A stretch of 64,000 nt of DNA from Isoetes taiwanensis (GCA_021234155.1 JAJEKV010000003.1:27077166-27141165); one strand, 5' to 3'; shown: positions 12,371-24,913, counted from the first letter of the stretch. The notes: a model not told the origin generated them from the letters alone. Translations and numbers: made by a program.

Positions 12371-12975
12371 TACCAAACCCTAGGGTTTGGTAGGGTTTAC
12401 ATCTCGAGCCAAAGGCGGAGACTAACACATCCGAAACTTTGCATGGAGTTCTCTCAGGTATGCTCGGGGACCATGCCCGGAGATGGGGTCAAATCCCCCC
12501 GCGACAAAGATGCTTTTTCGCACTCCCCTTCCTTTGGAAAGGGGCTTGTGAAGGGAGTCTCCAAAGGTATCTTTGACCGAGAAATTTGGCTCTGTCTCCC
12601 GGTGCCATGAGGGTAATCCAAAGACGGGTATTCCACGCCAGGTCCCGGGGCCCTTCGGGTCATCTGAGCATCCCCGAATGTAAACCCTATCAAACCCTAG
12701 GGTTTGCTAGGGTTTACATCTCAAGCGCCAAGACGGAGACTCACACATCCAAACTTTGCATGGGGGCTTGTGAAGGGGAGTCTCCAAAAGGTATCTTCCG
12801 ACCGGAAATTTGGCTCGTCTCCCGGTGCCATGAGGGTAATCCAAAGACGGGTATTCCACGCCGATCCACGGGCCCTCCGGGTCATCTGAGCATCCCCAGA
12901 ATGTAAACCCTATCAAACCCTAGGGTTTGCTAGGGTTTACATCTCGAGCGTCAAGACGGAGACTCACACATCCGA
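12369..12975. repeat. Telomere-like palindromic tandem repeat
   Basis: Three copies (about 12369, 12689, 12912) of a unit starting with aaaccctagggttt, then agggtttacatctc, then gacggagactcacacatcc. Longer shared blocks (cccggtgccatgagggtaat, ggtattccacgcc, gggtcatctgagcatcccc) lie between them. The first copy is centred on a 26 bp perfect palindrome at 12369-12394; the others have 16 bp palindromes. The half-sites resemble the plant telomere unit TTTAGGG arranged head to head. Confidence 0.85.
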
Positions 12976-13300
12976 AACTTTGCATGGAGTTCTCTGTGTA
13001 TGCTTTGGGGACCATGCCCGGAGATGGGGTCGAATCCCCCTGCGCAACATGCCGTCTGAGACTCCCCTTCACTCGAAAGGGGCTTGTGAGTTCTCCAAGA
13101 TCCTTCTATTCTATCCCTTGCCAAACTCCTCTACAAAAATTTCAAAGGTTATCATATTTCTTGCATAAAGTCCTAGTCACGTCACCACCATCTAGCCATA
13201 TGTCACCCAAAATTTGCCAACATCACCCAATGAAAAGACCAAAGATGGACATCTTTTCATTTTTGGCCTAGTCAAAACTTGGCCTTGCTTACTTGACATG
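12976..13300. other. Junction between palindromic repeat and minisatellite
   Basis: Contains the tail of the third palindromic copy (cttgtgagttctccaag) and about 200 bp of unique sequence around tcacgtcaccaccatctag. No gene is visible. Confidence 0.5.
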
Positions 13301-13862
13301 CCATGTCACCACTTTGAGTGCCTAGGTGGCATGCTTGAGCCTAGGTGGCATGCCTGAGCCACCTTTGCATGTTGGAACCTAGGTGGCATGTTGGAGCCAC
13401 GTGGCATATGGAGCCACATTGACATGTTTGAGCCTAGGTGGCATGTTAGAGCTTAGGTGGCATGTTTGAGCCACCTTGGCATGTTAGAGCCCACGTGGCA
13501 TGTTAGAGCCCACGTGGCATGTTGGAGTCCACGTGGCATGTTTGAGCCACCTTGGCATGTTGGAACCTAGGTGGCATGTTGGAGCCCACGTGGCATGTTT
13601 GAGCCACCTTGTCATGTCGGAGCCTAGGTGGCATGTCTGAGCCACCTTGGCATGCCTGAGCCACCTTGGCATGTTGGAGCCCACATAGCATGTTTGAGCC
13701 AACTTGGCATGTTGGAGCCCGCGTTGCATGTTTGAGCCACCTTGGCATGTTTGAGCCATCGTGGCATGTTTGAGCCTAGGTGGCATGTTGGTGCCTAGGT
13801 GGCATGTTCGAGCCACCTTGGCATGTTGGAGCCTAGGTTGCATGTTGGAGCCTGCGTGGTGC
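13300..13862. repeat. ~20 bp minisatellite, reversed block
   Basis: The same satellite as 9.4-10.3 kb but on the opposite strand: units read ggcatgtttgagccacctt and ggcatgttggagcctaggt. It meets the forward block at about 13,862 around gtggtgccacctagtc, making a large imperfect inverted repeat. Confidence 0.95.
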
Positions 13863-14760
13863 CACCTAGTCTCAAACACCTAGTCTCAAACATGCCACCT
13901 AGATTCCGACATGCCACCTAGGCTCAAACATGCCAAGGTGGCTCAAACATGCCACATGGGCTCCAACATGCCAAATAGACTCCAACATGCCAAGGTGGTT
14001 CAAACATGTCGAGGTGGCTCAAGTATACCACAAGGGCTCCAACATGCCACCTAGGCTCAAACATGCCAAGGTGGCTCAAACATGACACGCAGGCACCAAC
14101 ATGCCACCTAGGCTCCAACATGCCAAGGTGGCTCAAGCATGCCACCTAGGCTCCAACATGCCAAGGTGGCTCAAACATGACACCTAGGCTCCAACATGCC
14201 ACCTAGACTCCAACATGCCACCTAGGCTCCAACTTACCACCTAGGTTCAAATATGCCAAGGTGGCTCAAACATGCCACATGGGCCCAAACATGCCACTAG
14301 GCTTTAACATGCCAATGTGGCTCAAACATGCCAAGATGGCTCAAACACGCCACCCAGGCTCCAACATGCCACTTAGGCTCAAACATGCCACATGTGCTCC
14401 AACATGCCACATAGTCTCAAACATGCCAAGGTGGCTCAAACATGCCAAGATGGCTCAAACAAGCCACCTAGGCTCAAAACATGCCACCTTGGCTCCAACA
14501 TGCCACTTATCCAACATGCCACCTAGGCTCCAACATGCCAAGGTGGCTCAAACATGCCATGCAGGCTCCAACATGCCACCTAGGCTCAAACATGCCAAGA
14601 TGGCTCAAGCACGCCACCTAGGCTCCAACATGCCAAGATGGCTCAAACATGTCATCTAGACTCCAACATGCCACCTTGGCTTTAACATGCCACCTAGGCT
14701 CAAACATGCCAACGTGGCTCAAACATGCCATGTGGGCTCCAACATGCCACGTGGGCATGC
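13863..14760. repeat. ~20 bp minisatellite, second forward block
   Basis: Forward-orientation units (caacatgccacctaggctc type) run to about 14,760, where the array ends abruptly at ccacgtgggcatgcgcc. With the previous block it forms a head-to-head pair about 1.45 kb long. Confidence 0.95.
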
Positions 14761-14764
14761 GCCT

Positions 14765-15720
14765 ATAGAGCGGTGCTTGCCTGCCTTGGTTCTATTTTTG
14801 AGATCTGAGATGTTTTTTTTTTTGCTTCTACTTATGTAAAACTTGGTGTGTTCCGGAACTCGATATTATCTCCAGTTTTAATGCTAGTTTTCATAGGATT
14901 GGCAGATCCAGCACAACAGTTGGTCGGGCTTCCAATGTGAGGAGGAGTAATTCTTTCCACGCAAGCTATTATTTTCGGAGCCATATAATCTTCTCCAGAA
15001 TTTTGTTCTGCATCTATTCTGTTTCAGCATTTTAGGATGGAAATAGTTCTAAACACTCTCGGAACTACGCTTTGGTAATCGCCTATGCTATCCGGAGGGT
15101 ATACTACCATGCAGGGCCTCTCGATATAAAAACATACTGAGAGTTGTTGAAGCTCTTACAATCTCGACCTTTGCTATTGCGGGTTTTATTTCGGGTGTGC
15201 ATATAACCTTTTCCTTTTATCATTTAAAATTTCGAGAATGTTTTTTGCTTTCTTAAGAACCTGGGAAAACCGCTGGTAAGCCAGATCAAGCTAAACCAAC
15301 TCGTGTGCATTGCCAAGCGGCCGATTCTGCGCAGCAATTGCAGCGTGATCCACCTAAAGGATCGACTAGAAATAGTTTTCAAGGGCAATCGCTACTCTGA
15401 CATCCCCGAAGAAATATATGGGCACTGGCCATACCTCAAGGGTAGGGGTAGGGAGTTGTATATAAAAAGGCGGCAGAGAGAAAAGAGTGGGGCACAATAG
15501 GAGAAACAATAGCCCCCTGTAGTAGGAAAAAAAAAGGGGGGATAAAATTTATTATATATATTTAAAAAATATGCATGCAAATGCAAGTAGTATTTTATTA
15601 AACCGGCCAAGATGGACGGTTGAGATCTTCATCCCCATTTTATTATGTTAGATATTGGCCCTTGAAATTGATGGTCGAGATTGACAGCACGATGAACGGC
15701 TAAGATGTTGATCCAAGTCC
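14765..15720. other. Unassigned region with a TATA-like promoter motif
   Basis: No recognisable protein. An open frame at 15303-15500 encodes a basic 65-residue stretch (IHLKDRLEIVFKGNRYSDIP in its middle) that I cannot place. A strong TATA-like tatataaaaaggc lies at about 15,459-15,472, just before a purine-rich run; a similar ggtataaaatggc is at 16,079. Both could belong to decayed transposon promoters. Confidence 0.35.
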
Positions 15721-15729
15721 TCTAATGTG

Positions 15730-16025
15730 ATTGGCCTTGCGCCATGTGTTTCCCTCCGCCCTGTGCTTTCCTCTCTGTGTTTTTCCTCTCTCCCCCTTGA
15801 CTATGGCGAATCCGGCAGAGCTCCTTCCTATGTTTTTCCCTCTCCCGTGCTTTCCTCCCCTGCTTTTTTCCTCTCTACCCCTTGGCTATGGCCCTTGGCG
15901 ATGGTGAATCCCAGAGCTCCTCCCCTGTGTTTTTCCTCTCTCCCTCCGCTTTCCTCCCTGTTTTTTTCCCTCTCCCCTTGGCAATGGGCCCTTGGCGTTG
16001 GCGAATCCGGCAGAGCTCCTTTGCT
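15730..16025. repeat. Three-copy ~95 bp tandem repeat
   Basis: Repeated phrases tttttcctctctcccc, ttggctatggc, gcgaatccggcagagctcc and cgctttcctcc occur in order three times. The open frames here on both strands are repeat artefacts. Confidence 0.8.
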
Positions 16026-16029
16026 TGGC

Positions 16030-17340
16030 GATGGCAAAGCTTCTTCTTGATGTGGGTGCTCTGTCGCTGCATCAACTGGTATAAAATGGCCCGTAAAAAA
16101 AGGTCAGGAAGATATCAAGAACATCAAGGTCATTACATAGATCCATCGATGGGAGCCCGAAAATGGCTCGAGCGCACTCGGATGCGTAAGGGTAGTCAAA
16201 TGGACATGAGCTGCAATAAATCCGGACAAGACAACTGGGAGCCCTAGATTCTCAATAATTAATTGTTCCGAGTTTGGAGGTCCTGGCTATGGCGGTAGAG
16301 GACTGCAGAAGATGTGGCTTGGACTCCAAGGTAACTCCAAAAAAAGCATATTCACCGCTCTCTTGATCTTGTAAAAATCTAATCCGTTCTTTCAATCACG
16401 GATGACCTAGTCCGCCCATCCGAGCTTCCGCTGCAGATCCTTAAAGATGACTTAATCCAACAGAGTAGACCGGAATGAGGATCAAGAAGGCTTAGCGACT
16501 CTTGTCACGGGGAGGGGCTCGTGGACTCCAGTAAATCTTATTCTACTCTCTATTTCCTCCCCGATTGCATATGCCCATGATGTATTTCTAGAAACTACAT
16601 AGGCGCCCTGTTTCTATGAATATGAAACTAGAACGTAGTAAGAATACCGCAAGCTAATTGTTTTGATATGCCTTTGAAACTGGAAAAGGACCAACATTGT
16701 TGTCTTTCTAAACCAATTTTTGAACATTGTTGTCTTTTTAAACCAATTTTTGAATAAAAGGTTCATCCAAAATTTGGCAATGAGCATAACGATTGTTCTG
16801 TCTACTTCAAAATAAGATCAATTGAGCACTCAATATTCTATTGTGTTTGTTTTGCAGGTGAAGAGCATTGGCACCGGGCTTTTTCTATGAAGGGGTGATC
16901 ATCCACGGTTTGTTTTATTATGCGTAAGAGAGAGGATTAGAAACCGCGAGAAAATGCATTTGGCAGACCCTCCATTTGTAAAGAAACATGCTAACTTGTC
17001 AAAGGTTGTTAAAGGGATCTTTCTTTTCTTCAGAATATTTTGGCATAATGAAAGGAAACAGACAAGTTTGCAAGGCGGCAGTGCCATGAAAAGAAGAATA
17101 TGCATATCATTTACTATGTATCAAATCAGCTCCATGGCAAGAATTTGAATAAAGCAAAATTGAGTTTATACAATATATAAATTTGTGAAAATATAACTGC
17201 GGTTTCAAGGCAAGCTTGAGTTTAAATATGGAATCAATTAAGATCAAAACTTAAAGGCAAACTTGAGTTTAGTAGACATTCAAATGATGCTTGCTCCATG
17301 ATGTCTTTTTCCTTTTAGTAGATTGAAATTATCAATAGCT
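16030..17340. other. No gene recognised
   Basis: Low-information sequence with a 30 bp direct duplication at about 16,695-16,755 (attgttgtctttytaaacc then aatttttgaa). Several short open frames show no motif. Confidence 0.4.
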
Positions 17341-17349
17341 AATATATAA

Positions 17350-18200
17350 TTGTTTTTTTTTTTTGAAAATTTGAGTGCCACGTGTCAATATTTGATTGGT
17401 TAGACAGATGTTCCAGAGCGGACCAAACAGGTTTTTTTTTTTATTGAAGAGCGGACCAAACAGGTTGTTTCTCTAAATTTAAATAAAAGCCACATATATT
17501 TTATTTCATTGAAACAACAGCTATATTAAGAAACAACGTGTCTACTTCTTAATAGCTACATATCAAATCAAGGAAAACAATGTTCCCTATATGTGGATTT
17601 CTTTAAAACTACGTATTGTTTTTTAAGAAAACAATAATAACTTTTAAAACCAACATGTAAAGAAAAAACATAATACATATAGAAAAAAAAGGTATATCTA
17701 ATAACTACATATTGTCGTAGTAAAACAACATTTGAAAACAACAATTATTCTAAAATAATACATGTGGATTTCTTAGATATTACGTATTTTCTTTTGTGAA
17801 AACAATGTTAACTTAAAGAACTACAAGTGGAGAAAACAAAACAACACACATTGAAAAGGAAAAAAAAACTATTCTTTTTCAATTTTCCACGTATTAATAT
17901 TCAAACCTACATGTGTTTTTTGGAATACAAACAACGCGTGGCTCCTCCAAAAAACAACAGTCAAGAAAAAACCACACGTTGACAAAAGTTCGTGAAAAAC
18001 AATAGTGAAAAAAAGGACACGTTGATCAAAAACAAAAAGCTGCCAGAAAAACCACAGTGGAATTTTTTGCCAAAAAACCACTGTCTCTTTGTGCAAATCC
18101 GGATAAACGGGCCACGTGGACTTTTGGGGTCATTTTGGTGTTGTTTTTGGCATAAAACAACACTTCCGTACAACTAAAAAACAACTGTGGACCAAAAATT
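17350..18200. repeat. A-rich degenerate repeat zone
   Basis: Repeated variants of aaaacaacaat and catgtggatttctt(t/a) with actacgtatt recur every 60-130 bp between 17,560 and 17,900. A 19 bp duplication around gagcggaccaaacaggtt lies at 17,415 and 17,449. No coding content. Confidence 0.6.
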
Positions 18201-18849
18201 GGGGTCAGTGTGATTGTTTTTACCTCCTTTTATTTCTAAGTTTCACAAAGCGAGTACTTACCTTTCTTCAAGAGGTTATAGTGCTGAGCAGGAGCAGCTA
18301 GGCAAGCGGTCGCCTCCCTTTCTTGGCCGAACCTGACAGTGGAAAATGCATCGGTTGAGGTTTTTTCTGATGGTAGCACAACATTCCATCCTGCTATCCA
18401 CAATCAAAGCTTCAAATCTGTTGCAGTTAGTATCTGTATTTTTCTCAGGTGGCCATGAGCTTTTTTCTCTGTTTATAGCAGGTATTCTACTAACGTGGAC
18501 TCTTTCTTTGGTGCTTCACTAGTCTTTGGTGAAGAGCTATGACTTCTTCCTCGGATTTCGTCACGCCAAAAGGGTATATCCAATTATGGGATACTGGCCT
18601 ATAAGGCGAAGAAAAGAAGCTGCAAATGAAGGTTCGAGTCATGTAGAAAAGCTAGGATATTTTTCTGTAAGCAGGGATTATCTTTTGTGATTTGGTAGCT
18701 TGTTAGGTGCTCCATTCTTTCTTACTAGCAAGAAAGATCAACTATTTGGTTTAGAATGATTAATGGCAAAGCTTGTTTCTGTTTTGATGATGAACAAACT
18801 TCTGGAGTCTTTTTTGCAGTACTCCAAAGCATGATGATAGGTAAAATAT

Positions 18850-19085
18850 GCCCATATTTAACTCAAGTACTGCTACGCTTGACTTTTAGTCTTGATACTA
18901 TATCTAAGACCTTTTAGGTGCTGCTATGCCTGAAATGGGGTACTGTTATGCCTGATATGCTCAACTACTTTTACGCTTGAACTCTTTTTGTCTTGGGTAC
19001 TACTTTTACGCTTGAACTCTTTTTTTCTTGGATTCTGTTATGCCCAAGATCACCCAGGTACTGATATGCCTGAGAATGGCTATTT
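18850..19085. repeat. Short tandem repeats ('acttttacgcttgaactct')
   Basis: At least two adjacent copies of acttttacgcttgaactct plus ttttgtcttgg, and four related phrases of the type actg(c/t)tatgcctga. Non-coding. Confidence 0.7.
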
Positions 19086-19304
19086 TTGCTAAGGCATTGA
19101 TATACCTTAGTATCTGGCACCGTTGATGAAGGTTGTGCTACAAGGTTTGCTTTTGAAGGAAGGGAATCAGCATGGCAGACTTCAAGATTTAGTTATTCTT
19201 CTTTCTCTCCTTCAGCTTTTGTAGTGGACACCGTGTGCTTCATTCTATCTGACAAAGTTATTTCTTGCATTGGAATTGGAAAGATGAAGACGTTGAGTTT
19301 CTCC

Positions 19305-19408
19305 TATAGTAGTCTTTCCAAGGAAGATGCACTGAATTTTTATCTAATCCTTGAGGTATAGTAGTCTTTCCAAGGAAGATGCACTGAATTTTTATCTAAT
19401 CCTTGAGG
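19305..19408. repeat. Perfect 52 bp tandem duplication
   Basis: The unit beginning tatagtagtctttccaagg occurs at 19,305 and 19,357 with no visible difference, which implies a recent duplication. An A-rich stretch (aaaaaataaaaaaataaag) follows at 19,465. Confidence 0.9.
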
Positions 19409-19539
19409 GATTACTTCTGCATAAATTCTTCTAAATTTTTGAATAAAATTTCTCTGTTCCTTCAAAAAATAAAAAAATAAAGTTTCACAAAGCCTGTATT
19501 TTGGAACATTCGTCCCTCTGATCTCTATCCTAGTGAATT

Positions 19540-19680
19540 CAAATCCAATGTCAAAGGTCCTGGATCCGATAGTATATGGATTTGGCCCGAGAATGCCAAG
19601 TGCACACAGAGAAAGTGGAAAATGGATCCGATTCAAGAATACCAAGCTTGGTAGTAATGCGCACAGAGAAAGTGAAACGG
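19540..19680. repeat. Partial tandem duplication ('ccaagtgcacacagagaaag')
   Basis: tggatccgat ... aagaatrccaag ... gcacacagagaaagtg occurs twice (about 19,560-19,615 and 19,622-19,674). The 95-codon frame across it has no recognisable domain. Confidence 0.6.
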
Positions 19681-20212
19681 ATGAAAAACCTTGGAGTATC
19701 ATCCCTGTAGAATCAATCATGCATCGACAAATACCGCAAATATGCCTCTACAATCTCGATAAAGGCACCATCCATAAAAAATTGAAGTCTAAACAAAGAG
19801 ATTCACGAAGATTTCCATAGTGAAATTTAAACAAAATAGATTGGGTCGAAATTATTAGCATTGGCGCAATCTACTGCTGGCATGTGGCATCTGCCTCTAT
19901 CGCAGAATGGAAGTTGGGTCTGCCATTCTGGCCTGCCTCTTTCATCTATTCTTTAGATCAAATCCAACGCTTATATAAGAGAAACTATTCAAACATATTC
20001 ATACCTATGCTCTATTTCCAAATCTAAACTGTATTTTGAGGTCCATGAACTGCATTTTGAGGCCAATGCCTAGGGAAGATTTAAACTCTTCAATTCTCTG
20101 TATTCAAAAGAATGTTTTTGCATTTGGCGCAAATACGAAACAAGGAATGCAGAAAAACAGGGTATGCTTGACGACATGCTTGGAGACTCCGGCATGAACT
20201 GTCCATCACGAC

Positions 20213-20440
20213 CTGCAACAATACCATGCTTCGCTTCAACAATACCCTGCTTCGATTCAACAATATCCTACTTCGATCTTCTGGGCAACAAACCCTTTCA
20301 ACGATGTAGAATAAGCCCTTTTTTAATGTATCTAAGAAGAAAAACCGAAGCTAGTATTTTTATGAGCTACGACTGTAGAATAAACCCTTTTAATGTATCT
20401 AAGAAAAGCCCGAGGCTAGTATTTTTATGAGCTACAGCAA
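20213..20440. repeat. 21 bp and 69 bp tandem repeats
   Basis: Three 21 bp units (aataccatgcttcgcttcaac and variants) at 20,219-20,277. Next, a 69 bp duplication starting tgtagaataa at 20,305 and 20,374, each copy ending ctagtatttttatgagctac. Confidence 0.85.
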
Positions 20441-20449
20441 TAACTCCTG

Positions 20450-21125
20450 GCTCAGAACCCTGTTGGTAAAATCCGGCGAAGAAACTATAAATCAGGCATA
20501 ACAGTACCCCATTTCAGGCCTGATCTATGCGCAAGAACTGCAATAACTATAAATCAGGCCAAGAAACTGCCATGCAAATCCAAATCCATAGCCACAGCCT
20601 GCTGCAAGTATCCTTCAAGCTTTGCAAAAAAATTTCTCCCCAATATCTATTTTGTGGGAAAAAGTCAACCGGTCCCCCTTTCCCGCGTGGCCGGTGACTA
20701 GCTCCCGGCTACTGGTCGCGGGACCCCACCGTCCACACCGGAAAAGAAGTAGGACATGGTAAGAGGTCTGTAATACATTTTACTTTGGATTGCTTGTTCC
20801 TTGTTGCTTGTTGATTACAGTTTTAACTAGAACAAAGCAACTCAGCAAAGGGTGGGTTAAAACCTTTGTTCCCGATCTGATCTCCATTCAAACAGTCCTG
20901 GCATGAAAACCTGAAGTCCTTATACAAAAAGACACACGTGCAAAAAAGAACATGGTTACTATATTGAAATTGTCATTGGGAAATAAATACATGTTTCAGC
21001 GCATCTCCTTCAAATGATGTAATTTCTGAAACTCTCCCAAAAAAGAATTGCTATATCATCGCAGCAACATAGCTGCCAAAACTTTTTCTTGACTTCAGCA
21101 AAAAAACATTTGCGGCTGCAATCAA
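20450..21125. other. 3' flank of the WW-domain gene
   Basis: Downstream of the minus-strand gene. It includes a GC-rich imperfect hairpin at 20,683-20,726 whose outer arms are tcccgcg and cgcggga. The 3' UTR of the gene should lie at its right end. No other gene seen. Confidence 0.45.
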
Positions 21126-24100
21126 TCAGATCGCATGTGCAACTGGCCTATCCCATGTAGTTTCTTTAGTTTCAAGGTTTGCATAATAGACATCTCCTGA
21201 GCTGTCATCGAAGTATGCCTACATAATACAAGAACTTAGATTATGGAAAGCACAGACTAGATATCAAAATCCTTTTACACGCTAATAAAAATAATGGAAG
21301 GAAACAACAGGTGAACATGATTTACTCCTAAAAACGCTACTTGTGTTTAGATAGACCTGAAGTACCAATTCAGTAAAAGGAAAGATACATACACGCCATC
21401 CAGATGGAAGATTCTTTGAAAGCTCCTCTACATTCAATTTTTGCTTTCCCTTGTCTTGACTTGAAGTGACTGCATCTGCCATGCTGGCATTTTGGGACAG
21501 ACTTTTCTTTGCCCGTTTAACTCTTTCCCTCCTACATACATAAAAAAAAAAGATAAAGATCGGCAATTAATAAAAGAATACCAAATTATAACGTTATTTA
21601 CCAGTCTAGGGTCCCAAGAGGTTGGAAATTAGCATTTTCCAAGGCTTCCCCGCTAGCTATCTGCTTCCGACGCCATTCCTGAAATACAAAATGGCTGAAC
21701 ATCAAGAACAGACTCTATCTTAAATAACTCTTACAAATCAACAAACCTCGATTTCTTTTTCACGCTTCCTCTCCAAGGCTGCGGGATCATATAGAACTTT
21801 GTCTTCATCTTCCTCACTTCCATGTAGCTCCTCTTTTGCAGCCATCCACTACAAGTTTGCGACTAAAGTTATGAGTGCTTTAAACTACGCCTTCAACAAT
21901 CAAACACTTGATAAGCTTCGATGTAATACCTTGTCTACAAGAACAGCAACTTTCTTCTTTGACCTAAGGGGTCCTGCACCAGGCTGGGCCCTCTTCTTTG
22001 ATTTTGAAACTGCACATAATCAATCTCCTTAAATACAATAATTGAAAAATTTATTAAGTATAGATATAGTTACGGACCTTTATTAGCTGCTTTCTTCTCT
22101 TCCACAGTGCTACCTCCACTTGTAATGGTATCACCATCTTCCTTTACCTTAGGCTTAGAAGCCTCCACCAGGGGTGCAACAGTAGCAGACGATGGCGGCT
22201 TTGGGATTGGAGCAAGAACTGGGAACAGTGGAGCAGGAACAGATACCTGAAAAGCAGGTGCAATAGCAACAGAAGCAGGAACCAGGGGAGCCAATGTTGA
22301 AGTAGGATATTTATCAGACAATGCTTGCTCATAATGCTCACTTTGGCCATAAGTTTCCATAATCCCATTTGCTGACACTGCTTCATAAGATGGAAACTGT
22401 GGAGGGTAACAATAAGAAAGAGTTGGGATGCCTTCTTCCGGAATATGTGAAGTAGACACTGCATGTGAGAATGTAAACTGAGGTACTTCTGTCTGCAATT
22501 TTCCAGGTGAAGATGATGGCAAAGGTGGTGGCTCCTCTGTTGGTGGCAATGGGATGTTCTCAGCATCGCATTCAGGTGGAGGAGGAGGAGCCCATTCATC
22601 ATCTGGGGGAGGTGGGGGTGGAGGCTGCCATGTTTGAGGAACATATGTAATCAGAGGCGCAGATGCCATTCCAACTGTATTTAGATCCAGTTGATATACG
22701 TTATAGGTAAATGGACTTTGATGTCCTGCATGATCGCCATTCACTTCATGTGTATACCCAGATGGACTTGTCTCCTCATCAACATCCATGTCAACATCCA
22801 TGTCAACATCATTATCTCCATCCACTCTGTTATCTTGTAGAACCGACTGAGGGTCATCCAATGTTACTGGCTCAACAACCTTTCTGTCTTCAAAACCACC
22901 ATCATGATTGAGAGTTTGGTTTGTATGAGAAAGAGACAAGCTATTTTGTTTTAATTTCTCGACTTTGGAGTCTTCAAGAGCGAGGAAAGACTCTATCTTC
23001 TGTAATTGAACCTGCATGTGTCCCCAGAAAGCTTCACCACAAGCACCTTGCAGCGACCTACAATCAGAAAGTCGAATATCTGCTTCAACTGCTAGTCTTA
23101 AATGCATTGGCATATCATCAAGTGTAGTTCTGCATATAGTGAACAAACTTGCTGAATATCTTATGAAGCAATCAAAGGATATTAAAAAAAATTACTTGAT
23201 CCTTCCTAACCTGGTAATTTCTCTTAGACGCACAACCAATGACTCAGCCCACTTCAATATTTGAGATGGTCCGTTTTGTTGAGCTGTTACAGTATCTAAA
23301 GTCTGAACTCCATGGCCCCCTTCAGTTAGTGCAGTATAAAATCTCCCTGTATACAGGTAAGGGTCCACTGCCTTTCCTAAAACAGTGCTTTGTGTCACTG
23401 CAGCTGTTTGGTTTAAGCTATCATTATCCTGATTATATAATGTGCTCTCAAACTCTTCAGCACCATATTTTGAAGCATCATTCACATCATCCAAGAAAGT
23501 CACTTTCCCTTCAATTTTATATGTTTTTAAAGTGGGATCCTCCCATGTTGTCTCTCCAGTTACAGTATTCCAATAATAATAGTCACCACTTTCTTCATGA
23601 AGAACTGCTTGCCATTCCCCATTAGTCTTAACTTCTTTACAAGAAGCTTCTTCTATACTTGTGAGCAAATCAGGACCTTCCACAGTTTCAGCTCCAACAA
23701 TTGGCACATGCGCTGTATCTATTGGCTCATCATCAGGCAATATAGGAACAAGAGCTGGCGTAACATGTTCATCTTCTTTAGTTTTGGCTGGCTGGTCCTC
23801 AGAGCTTGGATCATCCACAGAACCCTCCCTCAAAAGTCCACTAGTTTCTAAATCCGCCAAAAAATCAGCCACCTTCAACACAAACATAAGTAAGTAGATG
23901 GATTCACACGATCATGTGCTTGAAGCTAGTCTTTAACAGAAAGGCTCAATACCTGGTCATCCAATTGATCTGATTGATCATTGTGGGTCACCTCAGATGA
24001 TTCCCTTAAAGTTCTTGCTTCTTTTTCCTCCTCTTCCTCATCACTATACTGCCCGAGTAATGACAATGGATTTCCCTGCAACCCTGCAAACCAAAAGTTG

Positions 24101-24913
24101 ATCAAACGGAAAGCTAAAAATCCCTAAACCATTCTCATTGCTCTTAAACATAGCAATCTCTCGACATTCTAATTGCCACTGTGAAGCCAATTAACATGAC
24201 ATTATTCTCTTATCACCAGTGAATACCTGACATCACAGATGAAGTTAAGAAACCGAACAAAGTTAGAATCATACGAACCGATATAACTGCTGGGGCGTAC
24301 ATTCTCCACACGCTCTGGCTCTATCAATAGTGTTCTGCTGGTACCATGACTGACAAAGCAAGCACTTCTTCAACAGAGCTGATTAAGAATTAACATTCCA
24401 ACTTGCCAATCTGCTATGTTCTGACTCATTGTTCACAAATTGGAGCCAATCTACAGGCCCCAGATCATGTTTGCATGTGCTTACGGAGGCAATCCCAAGA
24501 AACCCACCTGATTGAGATGGTGGTGAAGGGCACCCAGCGCTAAGACCCTCATCATCTTTTCCAGCTTCAACTTTAGCAGAGGTGTCAGCTGCTGTTTCTG
24601 CAAACCATCATTTCAAGTGCTATTAACATATGAATAAAGTTAGCTTCAAATTGCATAAAGCTGATTCAGCAGGTTCTTATGAATCTAGATGGAAACCCTA
24701 ATTTATTTCTGCTTGTAAATCAGTGTTTTGCAGTCGCCAAAATTCGAAAAAGGAAAAAGAAAATCAGGCACGAATAGGGTATGCTTGAAAACAACAACTT
24801 GGAAGAAATATACCTGAACTTGTGGGTTCGTCCTCGAGAGACAGGTCGAGCTTTACCCGACGACTGCTTCCTCCACCAAGAGTACCATGCTTTCGGTCCC
24901 TTCGTCGTCCCAT
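21126..24913 (-). CDS. Formin-binding-protein-4-like WW-domain protein, ten exons
   Basis: Exons, in transcript order: 24913-24814, 24597-24508, 24083-23953, 23872-23211, 23129-22078, 22009-21930, 21848-21747, 21678-21602, 21531-21393, 21218-21126. All introns are GT-AG, phases agree, and the sum is 2526 nt, 841 aa plus TGA. The start MGRRRDRKHGTLGGG with RRVKLDLSLEDE, then NPLSLLGQYSDEEEE (about residues 68-82), matches plant FNBP4-like proteins. WW1 is at about 194-220 (W194, YYYWN, W217, P220). A proline-rich tract (about 495-545) could bind SH3 or WW modules. WW2 is C-terminal (W810, W833, P836) and is split by the last intron after GWR. Lys/Arg-rich stretches suggest nuclear location. 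Animal FNBP4 binds formins; the plant role is unknown. This is the only clearly intact host gene in the window. Confidence 0.92.

Noticed and set aside
10298-12428. Parallel 60-129 codon frames in the macrosatellite copies
   Set aside because: They recur in each copy but lengths and frames differ by indels and no motif is visible.
13484-14659. 131- and 132-codon frames in the second satellite block
   Set aside because: Same cause as above; the proteins are translations of tandem units.
9425-14760. CRISPR-like array
   Set aside because: Units are contiguous with no unique spacers, the genome is eukaryotic and no cas-like gene is present.
18620-18660. tRNA-like 'ggttcgagtcat' B-box match
   Set aside because: No A box or acceptor stem at the right distance; no tRNA gene could be folded by eye anywhere in the window.
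22144-23851. Plus-strand and alternative minus-strand frames inside the WW-domain gene
   Set aside because: They overlap well-supported exons in other frames and show no domains.
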